Shown here piece after piece: positions 16,032 to 24,050 of a DNA stretch of 64,000 nucleotides (the stretch's first letter is position 1; each line of letters starts with the position of its first letter). The DNA is from SZUA-430 sp964483585. GTDB taxonomy: Bacteria; Pseudomonadota; Alphaproteobacteria; Micropepsales; Micropepsaceae. A program made the translations under genes and the position numbers. The notes under the pieces are model-generated. The model did not search any database. It had not been told where the DNA came from and saw nothing but the letters and a program-made list of their open reading frames with translations. Location of the stretch: the NCBI GenBank assembly GCA_964483585.1, contig CAZABH010000006.1:29983-93982 (forward strand), in the 5' to 3' direction.

Positions 16032-17270
16032 ATGTCGGCACTGCCGGGACAAAACGTTCAGATCCTCCGCGTCGGCCACAAGGGCGACGGCGAAACAGCT
16101 GATGGCATGTTCGTGCCCTACACGCTGGCCGGCGAAGAAATCGCGATCAGCACCAGCGAGGACGGCAGCTATGCCGTCGAGGTGGTCAAGCCAAGCCCCG
16201 ACCGCGTGAAGCCAGCCTGCCGTCATTTCGGTACCTGCGGCGCCTGCCAGTTGCAGCACATGGCGCCCCGGGCCTATCTCGACTGGAAGCGCGAGCAGGT
16301 CATAATCGCGCTTGCACAGCGTGGCCTCGAAGGCATCGAGGTTGAGCCAACCATTGCCATTGCACCCGGCACCCGACGCCGCGCGACGCTCTCGGCCCGG
16401 CGCATCCCCGATCGTGTGGTCATCGGCTTCCAGGAACGCGGTGGCCACTTCATCAACGACATGCAGGAATGTCCGGTCCTGCACCCGCAGCTGATGGCAC
16501 TCGTGCCCAAGCTGCAGCTCGCGCTCGAGCCCGAACTCCCCGAACGCGGCCAGGCCGAGCTGGCGCTCACGATGACCGACACCGGCATCGACGCAGCCTT
16601 CGGCATCCCGGGCGCGAAGCTCGACCGCGAACAGCGCGCGCGCTTCGCCATTCTCGCCGACCGCCTGAGATTTGCCCGCCTGACCGTCAACGAGGAACTC
16701 GCGCATCAGTCCTCGCCACCACTCATGAAGTGGGGCAGGGGACAGGTCGCGCTGCCGCCCGCAAGCTTCCTGCAAGCGTCCCGCGAGGCCGAGACCGTCA
16801 TGCAGGCCCATATCACCGCCGATGTCGGAAAGGCGCGCAAGGTCGCCGACCTCTTCAGTGGTTGCGGCGCCTTCACCTTGCCGCTGGCCGATGCGCACGC
16901 GGTCGCAGCCTTCGACAGCGAAGAGGGCGCCATCACGGCCCTCACCCAGGCCCTTCGTGGCCTGCAGGGCATCAAGCCGGCGAGCGCCGAACGGCGCGAT
17001 CTGTTCCGAAGGCCGCTGCTCAAGCACGAACTCGACATCTTCGACGCCGTCGTCATCGATCCACCCAGGGCCGGCGCCCGCGCGCAGGTCGAGCAGTTGG
17101 CAAAGTCGAAGGTCGCCCGCATTGCAGCCGTCTCTTGCAACCCCGCGACTTTCGCGCGCGACGCACGTATACTTGTCGACGGTGGCTATAGGCTCCGCGT
17201 GGTAAGACCCATCGACCAGTTCCTCTGGTCGGCCCATGTCGAGCTGACGGCGCTGTTCGAACGCGACTGA
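16032..17270 (+). CDS. 23S rRNA uracil-C5-methyltransferase, RlmD-type
   Basis: A 412-residue RNA m5U methyltransferase. An N-terminal TRAM-like domain is followed by an iron-sulfur site with C63, C69 and C72 in ACRHFGTCGACQLQH and a fourth cysteine in MQECPVLHP. Motif I is DLFSGCGAFTLPLA, the catalytic-region aspartate is in VIDPPRAGA, and the nucleophile cysteine is in AAVSCNPATFARD. By length and motifs it is closest to RlmD, which methylates U1939 of 23S rRNA, but RlmC or TrmA roles cannot be excluded. It starts 11 bp after dxs, in the same operon. Confidence 0.88.
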   Translation: MSALPGQNVQILRVGHKGDGETADGMFVPYTLAGEEIAISTSEDGSYAVEVVKPSPDRVKPACRHFGTCGACQLQHMAPRAYLDWKREQVIIALAQRGLEGIEVEPTIAIAPGTRRRATLSARRIPDRVVIGFQERGGHFINDMQECPVLHPQLMALVPKLQLALEPELPERGQAELALTMTDTGIDAAFGIPGAKLDREQRARFAILADRLRFARLTVNEELAHQSSPPLMKWGRGQVALPPASFLQASREAETVMQAHITADVGKARKVADLFSGCGAFTLPLADAHAVAAFDSEEGAITALTQALRGLQGIKPASAERRDLFRRPLLKHELDIFDAVVIDPPRAGARAQVEQLAKSKVARIAAVSCNPATFARDARILVDGGYRLRVVRPIDQFLWSAHVELTALFERD

Positions 17271-17277
17271 GGCACCG

Positions 17278-18315
17278 ATGGCGAACGAGTTCACCCGCAA
17301 CCTCTACCGCTTCAGCCAGGCTGCCCGTGTCGCCTGGTTCGGTAGCCATCACGTGCTGGCCAACCGCCTTGGCCGCTCCACCGCCTTCGCCGAGGGCGGC
17401 GTCAAGGTGGAACATGATTACCCCGACCGCCGCCTCTTCTTCGCCGAGATGCAGAAGCTGTTCGAGCGCGACTGGAAGAACATCGAGGAGGGCCTCTACG
17501 CCGCCCCCGCCGCGATCGACCGCAACGCCTTCACGGCCCTTTATGACTCGCTCGACTTCCTGCGCGACGTACCTGAAGTCGCGCGCCGCCGGCGCGACCA
17601 GGTCCACGACGAGGTCAAGGCCGAAGCGCCGCGCCAGGGCTTCCCCGACTATTACATGCAGAACTTCCACTTCCAGACGGGCGGCTGGCTCTCGGACGAA
17701 TCCGCCCGCCGCTATGACTTTCAGGTCGAGACCCTGTTCGCCGGTACCGCCGACGCCATGCGCCGCCAGGCGCTCGTCCCCATCGCCGCCTTCATGAAGG
17801 GCAAGGACCAGCGCAAGCTCAGCCTGCTCGACGTGGCAACGGGCACGGGCCGCTTCCTCGCCAACGTGAAGGACAACTGGCCACGCCTGTCTGTCACCGC
17901 ACTGGACATGTCCCCGGAATATCTCGCCAGGGCCCGCAAGGAGCTCAAGGCCTGGCGCGCCGTGCGCTTCCTCGAGGCCAACGCCGAGGCGATGCCCGTC
18001 CTGAACGCGAGCCAGGACATCGTGACCTGCATCTATCTGTTCCACGAATTGCCACCCGAGATACGCCCCCGCGTTGCCCGCGAGATCGCACGCGTGCTCA
18101 AGCCCGGCGGCCTCTTCGTGTTGGTGGATTCGATCCAGCCCGGCGATACGCCAGGCTTCGAGGCACTGACCGAATTCTTCCCCCAGGCCTTCCACGAGCC
18201 TTACTACGAAAGCTACCTCTCGTGGGACATCCTGGCCTCCTTCAAGGACGCAAGCTTGAAGCGCCTCTCCTCTACGCCGGCCTTCCTGTCGAAGGTGGTG
18301 GTATTCAGGAAATAG
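17278..18315 (+). CDS. Class I SAM-dependent methyltransferase
   Basis: A 345-residue protein with a central methyltransferase domain: motif I LDVATGTGRFLAN, post-I ALDMSPEYLARARKE, then DIVTCIYLFHELPPEIR and a GGLFVLVDS strand. About 150 residues precede the domain and include the conserved-looking HQ-free segment ADYYMQNFHFQ-like stretch (residues around 120-130, FPDYYMQNFHFQTGGWLSDE). The motif DMSPEYL and HELP resemble ubiquinone/menaquinone-type C-methyltransferases and similar small-molecule enzymes, but the substrate is unknown. It begins 7 bp after the rRNA methyltransferase gene, so it is probably in the isoprenoid operon; a role with a quinone or prenyl lipid is only a guess. Confidence 0.8.
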   Translation: MANEFTRNLYRFSQAARVAWFGSHHVLANRLGRSTAFAEGGVKVEHDYPDRRLFFAEMQKLFERDWKNIEEGLYAAPAAIDRNAFTALYDSLDFLRDVPEVARRRRDQVHDEVKAEAPRQGFPDYYMQNFHFQTGGWLSDESARRYDFQVETLFAGTADAMRRQALVPIAAFMKGKDQRKLSLLDVATGTGRFLANVKDNWPRLSVTALDMSPEYLARARKELKAWRAVRFLEANAEAMPVLNASQDIVTCIYLFHELPPEIRPRVAREIARVLKPGGLFVLVDSIQPGDTPGFEALTEFFPQAFHEPYYESYLSWDILASFKDASLKRLSSTPAFLSKVVVFRK

Positions 18316-18341
18316 GGCGCGCCTCGGACCCCCGCAAAGCT

Positions 18342-18728
18342 CTAAACGGTCCTCACGGGCAGCGCGGGTATGTCGGCGAAGTCATCAGAGTTACGCGTCA
18401 GCAGGACGGCTTGATGCACCAGCGCCTGTGCGGCAATCATCCGGTCCAGCAGCTTGCGTCGCGAGTAGCCCGAATGAGCCACGATCCTGCCGTAGGCTTC
18501 AGCCGCACTATTGTCGAAAGGCAGGGTTGGGATGGCCGATAGCAGGACATCAAGCCGCGCCCTGCGAGTGGATGCATGTGCTGGATCCCGGTAGACGCCG
18601 CCCTCGAGTTCAACGCGCGTAACTATCGACATCACGATCGCTTCATCAATCGCAGCGATCGCATTCGTGACGGCAGGATCGCCGTCACGAAGGTGGATCG
18701 CAACATCACTGTCGATGAGAAATGCCAC
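18342..18728 (-). CDS. vapC: VapC-type PIN-domain toxin ribonuclease
   Basis: A 128-residue PIN-domain protein. The metal-binding acidic residues are D6/D8 in FLIDSDVAIHL, E40 in VTRVELEGG, D95 in LLDRMIAAQAL and the late TRNSDDF. VapC toxins are Mg-dependent endoribonucleases that cut tRNA or rRNA. The start is GTG at 18728, two bases after the antitoxin stop, so the pair is a two-gene operon. It lies between the convergent methyltransferase gene and aroC, and looks like a compact insertion between housekeeping genes. No truncation is seen, so the toxin is probably functional. Confidence 0.93.
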   Translation of the reverse strand: MAFLIDSDVAIHLRDGDPAVTNAIAAIDEAIVMSIVTRVELEGGVYRDPAHASTRRARLDVLLSAIPTLPFDNSAAEAYGRIVAHSGYSRRKLLDRMIAAQALVHQAVLLTRNSDDFADIPALPVRTV

Positions 18729-18730
18729 GT

Positions 18731-18970
18731 CTAGAGACCGCGACGCTCGGGCAACTCTTCAGTGTCACGCTCTTCGATGGATGGCGGGCGAGGCAGGGCA
18801 TTCAGGCGCGCGACCATGTCCTTGACCGAGCACGTCGCCGGGTAAAGTGTCACCACGTCTCCGGAGCGGACGACGACCAGCTCCACGTCATCGCCAAACG
18901 CAATCTCCTTGGGCAGCCGCACAGCCTGACTGTTGCCCGTTCTGAATGTCTTGCTGCGATAGATACCCAT
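18731..18970 (-). CDS. vapB: VapB-type antitoxin, AbrB/SpoVT DNA-binding domain
   Basis: A 79-residue protein beginning MGIYRSKTFRTGNSQAVRLP, the swapped-hairpin AbrB fold, followed by an acidic/proline-rich C-terminal tail (SIEERDTEELPERRGL) that would fill the toxin active site. VapB represses its own operon through the AbrB domain. I choose ATG at 18970 with AGGAG seven bases upstream. An in-frame TTG at 18994 would add eight residues, but it lies inside the -10 element of the promoter described separately and cannot be transcribed as the start. Confidence 0.93.
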   Translation of the reverse strand: MGIYRSKTFRTGNSQAVRLPKEIAFGDDVELVVVRSGDVVTLYPATCSVKDMVARLNALPRPPSIEERDTEELPERRGL

Positions 18971-18984
18971 AGAGATCTCCTGAT

Positions 18985-19005
18985 GTATATACAAGTATAT
19001 ACAAG
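18985..19005 (-). repeat. Tandem 10-bp repeat over the vapBC -10 region
   Basis: GTATATACAA occurs twice in direct succession (18985-18994 and 18995-19004), followed by one more G. On the coding strand this reads TTGTATATAC twice, ending at the ribosome-binding site. Each unit contains the palindrome GTATATAC. It overlaps the promoter -10 element and the likely transcription start, the expected place for a VapB or VapBC operator with two phased half-turn sites. Confidence 0.7.
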
Positions 19006-19022
19006 CAACCGTGATCTGTCAA
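18994..19022 (-). promoter_or_regulatory. Near-consensus sigma-70 promoter of vapBC
   Basis: On the minus strand the -35 hexamer TTGACA (19022-19017, 6 of 6 consensus) is followed by exactly 17 bp and the -10 hexamer TATACT (18999-18994, 5 of 6). Transcription would begin near 18987, giving a leader of about 17 nt that contains AGGAG before the vapB ATG. Such a strong promoter fits a tightly autorepressed toxin-antitoxin operon. Confidence 0.75.
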
Positions 19023-19041
19023 TGGCTCATTTCAGCCACTT

Positions 19042-20142
19042 TTACCCACACTGCCCCCGGTGCCGCAGCAGGTGATCAGCCAGCACGCAGGCCATCATGG
19101 CCTCGCCGACGGGCACGGCGCGGATACCGACGCAGGGGTCGTGGCGGCCCTTGGTCTGGATATCGGTCTCGACCCCGTCGCGCGTGATCGTCTGGCGCGG
19201 GGACAGGATGGATGAAGTTGGCTTCACGGCAAAGCGCACAACGATGTCCTGGCCTGTCGAGATGCCACCCAGGATGCCGCCGGCATGGTTCGACAGGAAT
19301 TGCGGCCGGCCGTCGGCCACGCGCATCTCGTCGGCATTCGCCTCGCCCGAGAGGGCCGCCGCCGCAAAGCCTTCGCCGACCTCCACGCCCTTGACGGCGT
19401 TGATCGACATCATCGCACCCGCAAGCTCCGCATCAAGCTTGCCATAAAGCGGGGCGCCCAGCCCTGCGGGGACGCCTTGCGCGACGACCTCGATCACCGC
19501 GCCACACGACGAGCCCGCCTTGCGCACGCCGTCGAGATAGCTCTCCCACGCGGTTGCGGCCGCAGCGTCCGGGCACCAGAAAGGGTTCTGCTCAACCGTA
19601 TCCCAGCTCCAGTTTGTCCGGTCGATCCCGTGCGGCCCCATCTGCACGAGCGCGCCGCGGATGCGCACGCCGCCTGGCACGATGTGGTCCAGCACCTTGC
19701 GCGCAATGGCGCCCGCTGCCACGCGCGCTGCCGTCTCGCGCGCCGATTGCCGCCCGCCGCCGCGATAGTCACGCACGCCGTATTTCATGAAATAGCTGTA
19801 GTCGGCATGCCCCGGGCGGAACGTATCGCGCATCTCGGCATAGTCCTTCGAGCGGGCGTCCACATTGTCGATATGCAGCGCGATCGGCGTGCCGGTGGTC
19901 ACCTGGCCCGCCGTGCGTTCGTCGGCGAACACACCCGAAAGAATGCGCACCTGGTCGCTTTCCTGGCGCTGCGTGACGAACTTCGAGGTTCCAGGCCTCC
20001 GGCGATCAAGCCAGGGCTGAATGTCAGCCTCGGTCAGGCCAAGGCCCGGCGGCGTGCCGTCGACGATGCAGCCAAGCGCGGGCCCGTGGCTCTCGCCCCA
20101 TGTCGTCACCCGGAAGAGATGGCCGAAGCTGTTGTGCGACAT
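19042..20142 (-). CDS. aroC: Chorismate synthase
   Basis: A 366-residue enzyme that converts 5-enolpyruvylshikimate-3-phosphate to chorismate, the last common step of aromatic amino-acid synthesis, using reduced flavin. The N-terminal signature GHLFRVTTWGESHGPALGC, the RRPGTSKFVTQR segment, the GGRQSARETAARVAAGAIA block and the C-terminal GRHDPCVGIRAVPVGEAM are all canonical. It starts 48 bp downstream of fabI on the same strand, so cotranscription with fabI is possible. Full length, no anomalies. Confidence 0.98.
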   Translation of the reverse strand: MSHNSFGHLFRVTTWGESHGPALGCIVDGTPPGLGLTEADIQPWLDRRRPGTSKFVTQRQESDQVRILSGVFADERTAGQVTTGTPIALHIDNVDARSKDYAEMRDTFRPGHADYSYFMKYGVRDYRGGGRQSARETAARVAAGAIARKVLDHIVPGGVRIRGALVQMGPHGIDRTNWSWDTVEQNPFWCPDAAAATAWESYLDGVRKAGSSCGAVIEVVAQGVPAGLGAPLYGKLDAELAGAMMSINAVKGVEVGEGFAAAALSGEANADEMRVADGRPQFLSNHAGGILGGISTGQDIVVRFAVKPTSSILSPRQTITRDGVETDIQTKGRHDPCVGIRAVPVGEAMMACVLADHLLRHRGQCG

Positions 20143-20190
20143 GCGGGAGCCTCCTGCGCCGGGGCTGTCAGCAGAAGCCCCGGGCGCGCA

Positions 20191-21030
20191 TCATTCATGC
20201 GGTGCAAGCGTCGTCAGCAGCTGCGCTGTGTCATGGACCTTGTCCACTGCTGCCAGGCCCACCATGTGGTAGCCGCAGTCGACGTGATGGACTTCGCCGG
20301 TCACGGCACGCCCAAGGTCCGAGAGCAGGTAGAGGCCAGAGCTTCCCACCTCTTCCAGCGTCACGTTCCGCCGGAGCGGCGCGTTGAGCTCGTTCCACTT
20401 AAGGATGAAGCGGAAGTCACCGATGCCCGAAGCGGCCAGCGTCTTCAAGGGGCCCGCCGAGATGGCGTTGACCCGGATCGCCAGCTTACCCAGATCCTCG
20501 GCCAGGTAGCGCACGCTCGCCTCAAGTGCCGCCTTCGCGACACCCATGACGTTATAGTGCGGCATGACCTTCTCGGCACCCAGATAGCTGAGCGTCAGCA
20601 GAGACCCGCCCTTCGGCATCATCTTCTCCGCGCGCTGCGCAATGGCCGTGAACGAGTAGCACGAGATGTTCATCGACATCTGGAAGTTGTCGAAGCTCGT
20701 GTCGACATAGCGCCCCTTTAGCTCGTCCTTGTTGGCATAGGCGATGGCATGGACCACGAAGTCCAGCGACCCCCAGGTCGTCTTCAGCTCGTTGAATGTG
20801 GCATCGATCGAGGCGTGGTCCGTCACGTCGCACGGCATGACCAGCTTCGAGCCCACGCTGTCGGCCAGCGGCACCACGCGCTTCTTCAGCGCATCGCCCT
20901 GGTAGGTGAACGCAAGTTCCCCGCCCTGGTCATGCACCGCCTTGGCAATGCCCCAGGCGATGGAACGATCATTGGCGACCCCCATGATGAGGCCGCGTTT
21001 GCCCTTCATTAACCCGTTGTTCTGGCTCAT
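20191..21030 (-). CDS. fabI: NADH-dependent enoyl-ACP reductase
   Basis: A 279-residue short-chain dehydrogenase that performs the last reduction in each round of fatty-acid elongation. The atypical cofactor loop GVANDRSIAWGIAKA and the FabI catalytic arrangement HYNVMGVAKAALE (Tyr-x6-Lys) are present, along with AISAGPLKTLAASGI. The neighbouring aroC gene lies 48 bp downstream. The ATG at 21030 gives the usual N-terminus (GLMKGKRGLIMGVAND). This is the single fatty-acid synthesis gene in the window. Confidence 0.98.
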   Translation of the reverse strand: MSQNNGLMKGKRGLIMGVANDRSIAWGIAKAVHDQGGELAFTYQGDALKKRVVPLADSVGSKLVMPCDVTDHASIDATFNELKTTWGSLDFVVHAIAYANKDELKGRYVDTSFDNFQMSMNISCYSFTAIAQRAEKMMPKGGSLLTLSYLGAEKVMPHYNVMGVAKAALEASVRYLAEDLGKLAIRVNAISAGPLKTLAASGIGDFRFILKWNELNAPLRRNVTLEEVGSSGLYLLSDLGRAVTGEVHHVDCGYHMVGLAAVDKVHDTAQLLTTLAPHE

Positions 21031-21172
21031 GTTTCAGCCGCCGCGAAAACCGCGTCTCTCTGCAATCACTGGAAGCGGGCAACGCTAGTCATTTTCGTTG
21101 TCGGGGTCAAACCGCCGGTGCCGTCCGATGGCAAGCTTCCACAAAACGCGTTAACGCAACCGACCCATGCGC

Positions 21173-21577
21173 TCAGTTCAGGTCGATGGCAAACCGCTTG
21201 AGGTCCGCAAGGTCGCAGTGTGAAAGCGCCCCGGCCTGTGTTGCCCGCAAGACTACCCGCGGCGCCATGCCGGCCACGAAGGCCTCCTGCCAGCGCGGCG
21301 CACACAGGCACCATTTGTCCCCGGGCTTCAGGCCCGGAAACCCGAACTGCGGCACCGGCGACGACAGGTCGTTGCCACGCGCCTTCGAGAAGGCCAGGAA
21401 CTCCGCCGTCATCACGGCACACACGGTGTGCGACCCGCGATCCTCCGGCGCCGTGTTGCAGCAGCCGTCGCGGAAGAAACCTGTCAGGGGCTCATGGCTG
21501 CAGGGCTCGAGCGGACCGCCCAGCACATTCAGTTGTGCAGGCCGGCGCCCGCCACCACCACGTTCCTGATAGGCCAT
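21173..21577 (-). CDS. DUF2237 family protein
   Basis: A 134-residue protein with the strongly conserved DUF2237 core: NVLGGPLEPCSHEPLTGFFR, DGCCNT, SHTVCAVMTAEFLAFSKARG, then FPGLKPGDKWCLCAPRWQEA and the late ATQAGALSHCDLADLKRFA. The many fixed cysteines and histidines suggest a metal site or redox role, but no function is established for the family. ATG at 21577 is preferred over the start 15 bp upstream; GGGAG lies about nine bases before it. Confidence 0.88.
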   Translation of the reverse strand: MAYQERGGGGRRPAQLNVLGGPLEPCSHEPLTGFFRDGCCNTAPEDRGSHTVCAVMTAEFLAFSKARGNDLSSPVPQFGFPGLKPGDKWCLCAPRWQEAFVAGMAPRVVLRATQAGALSHCDLADLKRFAIDLN

Positions 21578-21878
21578 GACCTGATCTCCCAATCCCGCGA
21601 CGCGCCTCGCGGTTCATTACATTTCCAGACACCAAGACCAATCTCGCACGTCGCCTCGCACCGCCTCAAGTCCGACGCCAGTTTCGGCTCCGTCCTCCAC
21701 CGACGCGCAGACCGTGAACAATTCACCACACCTCAAGCCCGTTAACCTCATTCCTCCAAAAAAGAGTCACGCAACCGACACGGCAGCGTCACCGCACTGC
21801 GCCACCAAGGAAACAAGACGGGCAGGGTACGATTCGAGGTCGAGCCGCACGCGCCCGTGTACCGCAAGGGAGGGGCGT
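21578..21878. other. 301-bp divergent intergenic region
   Basis: The space between the divergent DUF2237 and metallophosphatase genes must hold both promoters. It is slightly more AT-rich in its middle (for example CCTCCAAAAAAGAGTCACG near 21753). I see no RNA gene, clear terminator or convincing palindrome. GGGAGGGG immediately before 21879 is the ribosome-binding site of the metallophosphatase gene. Confidence 0.5.
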
Positions 21879-22799
21879 ATGCTGGCATTTGGAAATCCGC
21901 ACGAGCGACGCAATCCATTCGCAGCACTGGCGCGCTACAAGCGCATTCTGCCGGTGCCCGGGTTTGGAAGCGGCCGCAGTTCGGTCCGTAGCGGCGAGAG
22001 CCCGGTCCGCCACAAGCGTCACCATCGAACGATCTGGATCTCGGACATCCACCTTGGCACGCGCGGCTGCAAGGCCGAACTGCTGCTGGATTTCCTGAAG
22101 CACAACGACAGCGACCTTCTCTACCTCGTCGGTGACATCGTCGATGGATGGCGGCTGGCCAGTGGCTGGTACTGGCCGTCGAGCCACAGCGAGGTCGTCA
22201 ATGAGATCCTGCGCAAGGCAGCGAACGGAACCCGCGTGATCTACGTCCCCGGAAATCACGACGAGTTCCTGCGCGACTACACCGACCTGTGCCTCGCGGG
22301 CATCGAAGTGAAATACGAGGCCACGCACGAAACCGCCGACGGGCGCCAATTGCTCGTCATGCATGGGGACCACTTCGACAGCGTGGTCACCTATGCCCGA
22401 TGGCTCGCCAAGGCCGGCGACCACGCCTATGAACTCGCCATGCTGATGAACGAAGCCGTGGCATTCGTGCGCCGCCGCATCGGCATGCCCTACTGGTCGC
22501 TTTCGCAATGGCTGAAGACGAAGGTCAAGAACGCAGTTGAATATATCAGCCGCTTTGAAGAGGCTGTTGCCCGCGAAGCCGAACGGCGGGGGATCGACGG
22601 AATCGTCTGTGGTCACATCCACAAGGCCGAGATCCGTCGCATGGGCGACGTTCTCTATTGCAACGACGGCGACTGGGTCGAGGGATGCACCGCGCTTGCC
22701 GAGGATCGGTTTGGCAACCTCTCGATCATCGATTGGGCCAGCGAAGTATCTCGCACCACGCAGCAGGCAAGGCTGGGCGTCCTGCAGGCTGCCGAGTAA
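21879..22799 (+). CDS. UDP-2,3-diacylglucosamine diphosphatase-like metallophosphoesterase
   Basis: A 306-residue calcineurin-like phosphoesterase. The five metal-binding blocks are present: SDIHLG, GDIVDGW, GNHDE, MHGDHFD and GHIHKAEI. They match the LpxH/YbbF-like group, which removes UMP from UDP-2,3-diacylglucosamine in lipid A synthesis, although this branch (about 300 residues, with a C-terminal CNDGDWVEGCTAL) is also common next to glycosyltransferases. ATG at 21879 follows GGGAGGGG closely. A poorly conserved, basic N-terminus of about 45 residues precedes the domain. It is followed after 23 bp by a glycosyltransferase, suggesting a shared envelope or glycolipid task. Confidence 0.85.
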   Translation: MLAFGNPHERRNPFAALARYKRILPVPGFGSGRSSVRSGESPVRHKRHHRTIWISDIHLGTRGCKAELLLDFLKHNDSDLLYLVGDIVDGWRLASGWYWPSSHSEVVNEILRKAANGTRVIYVPGNHDEFLRDYTDLCLAGIEVKYEATHETADGRQLLVMHGDHFDSVVTYARWLAKAGDHAYELAMLMNEAVAFVRRRIGMPYWSLSQWLKTKVKNAVEYISRFEEAVAREAERRGIDGIVCGHIHKAEIRRMGDVLYCNDGDWVEGCTALAEDRFGNLSIIDWASEVSRTTQQARLGVLQAAE

Positions 22800-22822
22800 C
22801 ACATCACGCGGAGGAAGGCTTC

Positions 22823-23848
22823 ATGCGCATCCTGATCGCAACCGACGCCTGGGAGCCCCAGGTCAACGGCGTCGTCCGCACCCTCCAGGCCACAGCCCGG
22901 GAGCTCGCATCCCGGGGACATGACGTTCACATGGTCACGCCAGACGGTTTTGCGACCATCCCGCTGCCCACCTATCCCGAGGTCCGCCTTGCGGTGTTTG
23001 CAAGGGCGCGGATGATGGACGAGATCTCCCGCTTCCGGCCGGATGCGATCCACATCGCAACCGAAGGGCCGATCGGGCTTGCGACACGCCAGGTCTGCCT
23101 GCAGCGGGGCCTGGCGTTCACGACCAGCTTCCACACTCGCTTCGCCGAATATGTCGAGGCGCGCACGGCGCTGCCAGCGGCCTGGACCTATCCCCTGATC
23201 CGCTGGTTCCACCAGCCGGCCGCCCGCACGATGGTGTCGACCGATAGCCTGATGAACGAGTTGCAGGAGCGCGGCTTCGGCAATCTCTGCAAATGGTCGC
23301 GCGGCGTGGACACCGATCTCTTCCGTCCGGGACCAAAGGACCTGTTCAACCTGCCGCGACCCATCAGCCTCTATGTGGGCCGCGTCGCCGTCGAGAAGAA
23401 CCTCGAAGCCATGCTGTCCCTCAAGCTCCCCGGCAGCAAGGTCATCATCGGGGACGGGCCGCAACTCGCCGAACTCAAGGCCCGCTTCCCAGACGCGCAT
23501 TTCCTCGGCAACCGCTTCGGGAAGGAACTCGCAGCCTGCTATGCCGCGAGCGACGTCTTCGTCTTTCCCTCACGTACCGACACGTTCGGCCTCGTGATGA
23601 TCGAAGCCCTCGCCGCCAGCGTGCCTGTCGCCGCCTTCCCGGTACAGGGGCCCAAGGACGTGCTGGTGAACGGGACGGCCGCCGGTGTCATGCACGAAGA
23701 CCTGCGCGTCGCCATCGAGCGTGCCCTGTTGTTGAGGCCGGAGGACTGCCGGACCTTCGCCCTGCAACATTCATGGAGCACCTGCACGACCCAGTTCCTC
23801 CAGAACCTCGAAGCCGCCGCCACCACCCCGGCACGCCGCGCGGCGTGA
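22823..23848 (+). CDS. GT4-family glycosyltransferase
   Basis: A 341-residue retaining glycosyltransferase with two Rossmann domains. The N-terminal DAWEPQVNGVVRTL with the glycine-rich turn, SFHTRFAEYVEAR, KWSRGVDTDLF and the nucleotide-sugar-binding ASDVFVFPSRTDTFGLVMIEALA (E-x7-E type) are those of the GT4 mannosyl- or sulfoquinovosyl-transferase-like enzymes. GAGGAAGG lies before the ATG. It follows the metallophosphatase gene by 23 bp; the pair is found together in many alphaproteobacteria and probably acts on a glycolipid. The sugar donor and acceptor are unknown. Confidence 0.87.
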   Translation: MRILIATDAWEPQVNGVVRTLQATARELASRGHDVHMVTPDGFATIPLPTYPEVRLAVFARARMMDEISRFRPDAIHIATEGPIGLATRQVCLQRGLAFTTSFHTRFAEYVEARTALPAAWTYPLIRWFHQPAARTMVSTDSLMNELQERGFGNLCKWSRGVDTDLFRPGPKDLFNLPRPISLYVGRVAVEKNLEAMLSLKLPGSKVIIGDGPQLAELKARFPDAHFLGNRFGKELAACYAASDVFVFPSRTDTFGLVMIEALAASVPVAAFPVQGPKDVLVNGTAAGVMHEDLRVAIERALLLRPEDCRTFALQHSWSTCTTQFLQNLEAAATTPARRAA

Positions 23849-23906
23849 GGTCGACGCAACCCCTCTGGTCCCAACTCCAAACCAAGCCCCTCCATCCGCC
23901 CACGTC

Positions 23907-23928
23907 ATGGTGCGCGACGGCGCACCAT
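23907..23928. terminator. Perfect 9-bp hairpin between convergent genes
   Basis: ATGGTGCGC and GCGCACCAT are perfectly complementary around a four-base GACG loop. It lies 58 bp after the glycosyltransferase stop, in the 202-bp convergent interval. A short T-containing stretch (CGTCTTT) follows on the plus strand. A bidirectional terminator is the simplest reading. Confidence 0.55.
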
Positions 23929-23970
23929 CCACGTCTTTGCAGCGCAGGTGAGAGGGCGAAGAAGACGTGG
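23929..23970. repeat. Second perfect 9-bp inverted repeat next to the terminator hairpin
   Basis: CCACGTCTT (23929-23937) pairs with AAGACGTGG (23962-23970) over a 24-nt spacer. It begins at the base after the first hairpin, and a third small hairpin, GCCTG-CA-CAGGC, lies at 23978-23989. The stacked arrangement points to a structured 3' region or an unrecognised small RNA. Confidence 0.5.
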
Positions 23971-24050
23971 GTGGTCTGCCTGCACAGGCCATGATGAAGC
24001 GTATGGCGTGAAGCCAAGGGACTACTCTGCGCCCTGAAGGTGCGTCCCGC

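Noticed and set aside
18971..18994. TTG start adding eight residues to VapB
   Set aside because: It lies inside the -10 hexamer; the ATG at 18970 has AGGAG at the right distance.
19285..20721. 478-residue ORF on the plus strand
   Set aside because: Antisense to aroC and fabI.
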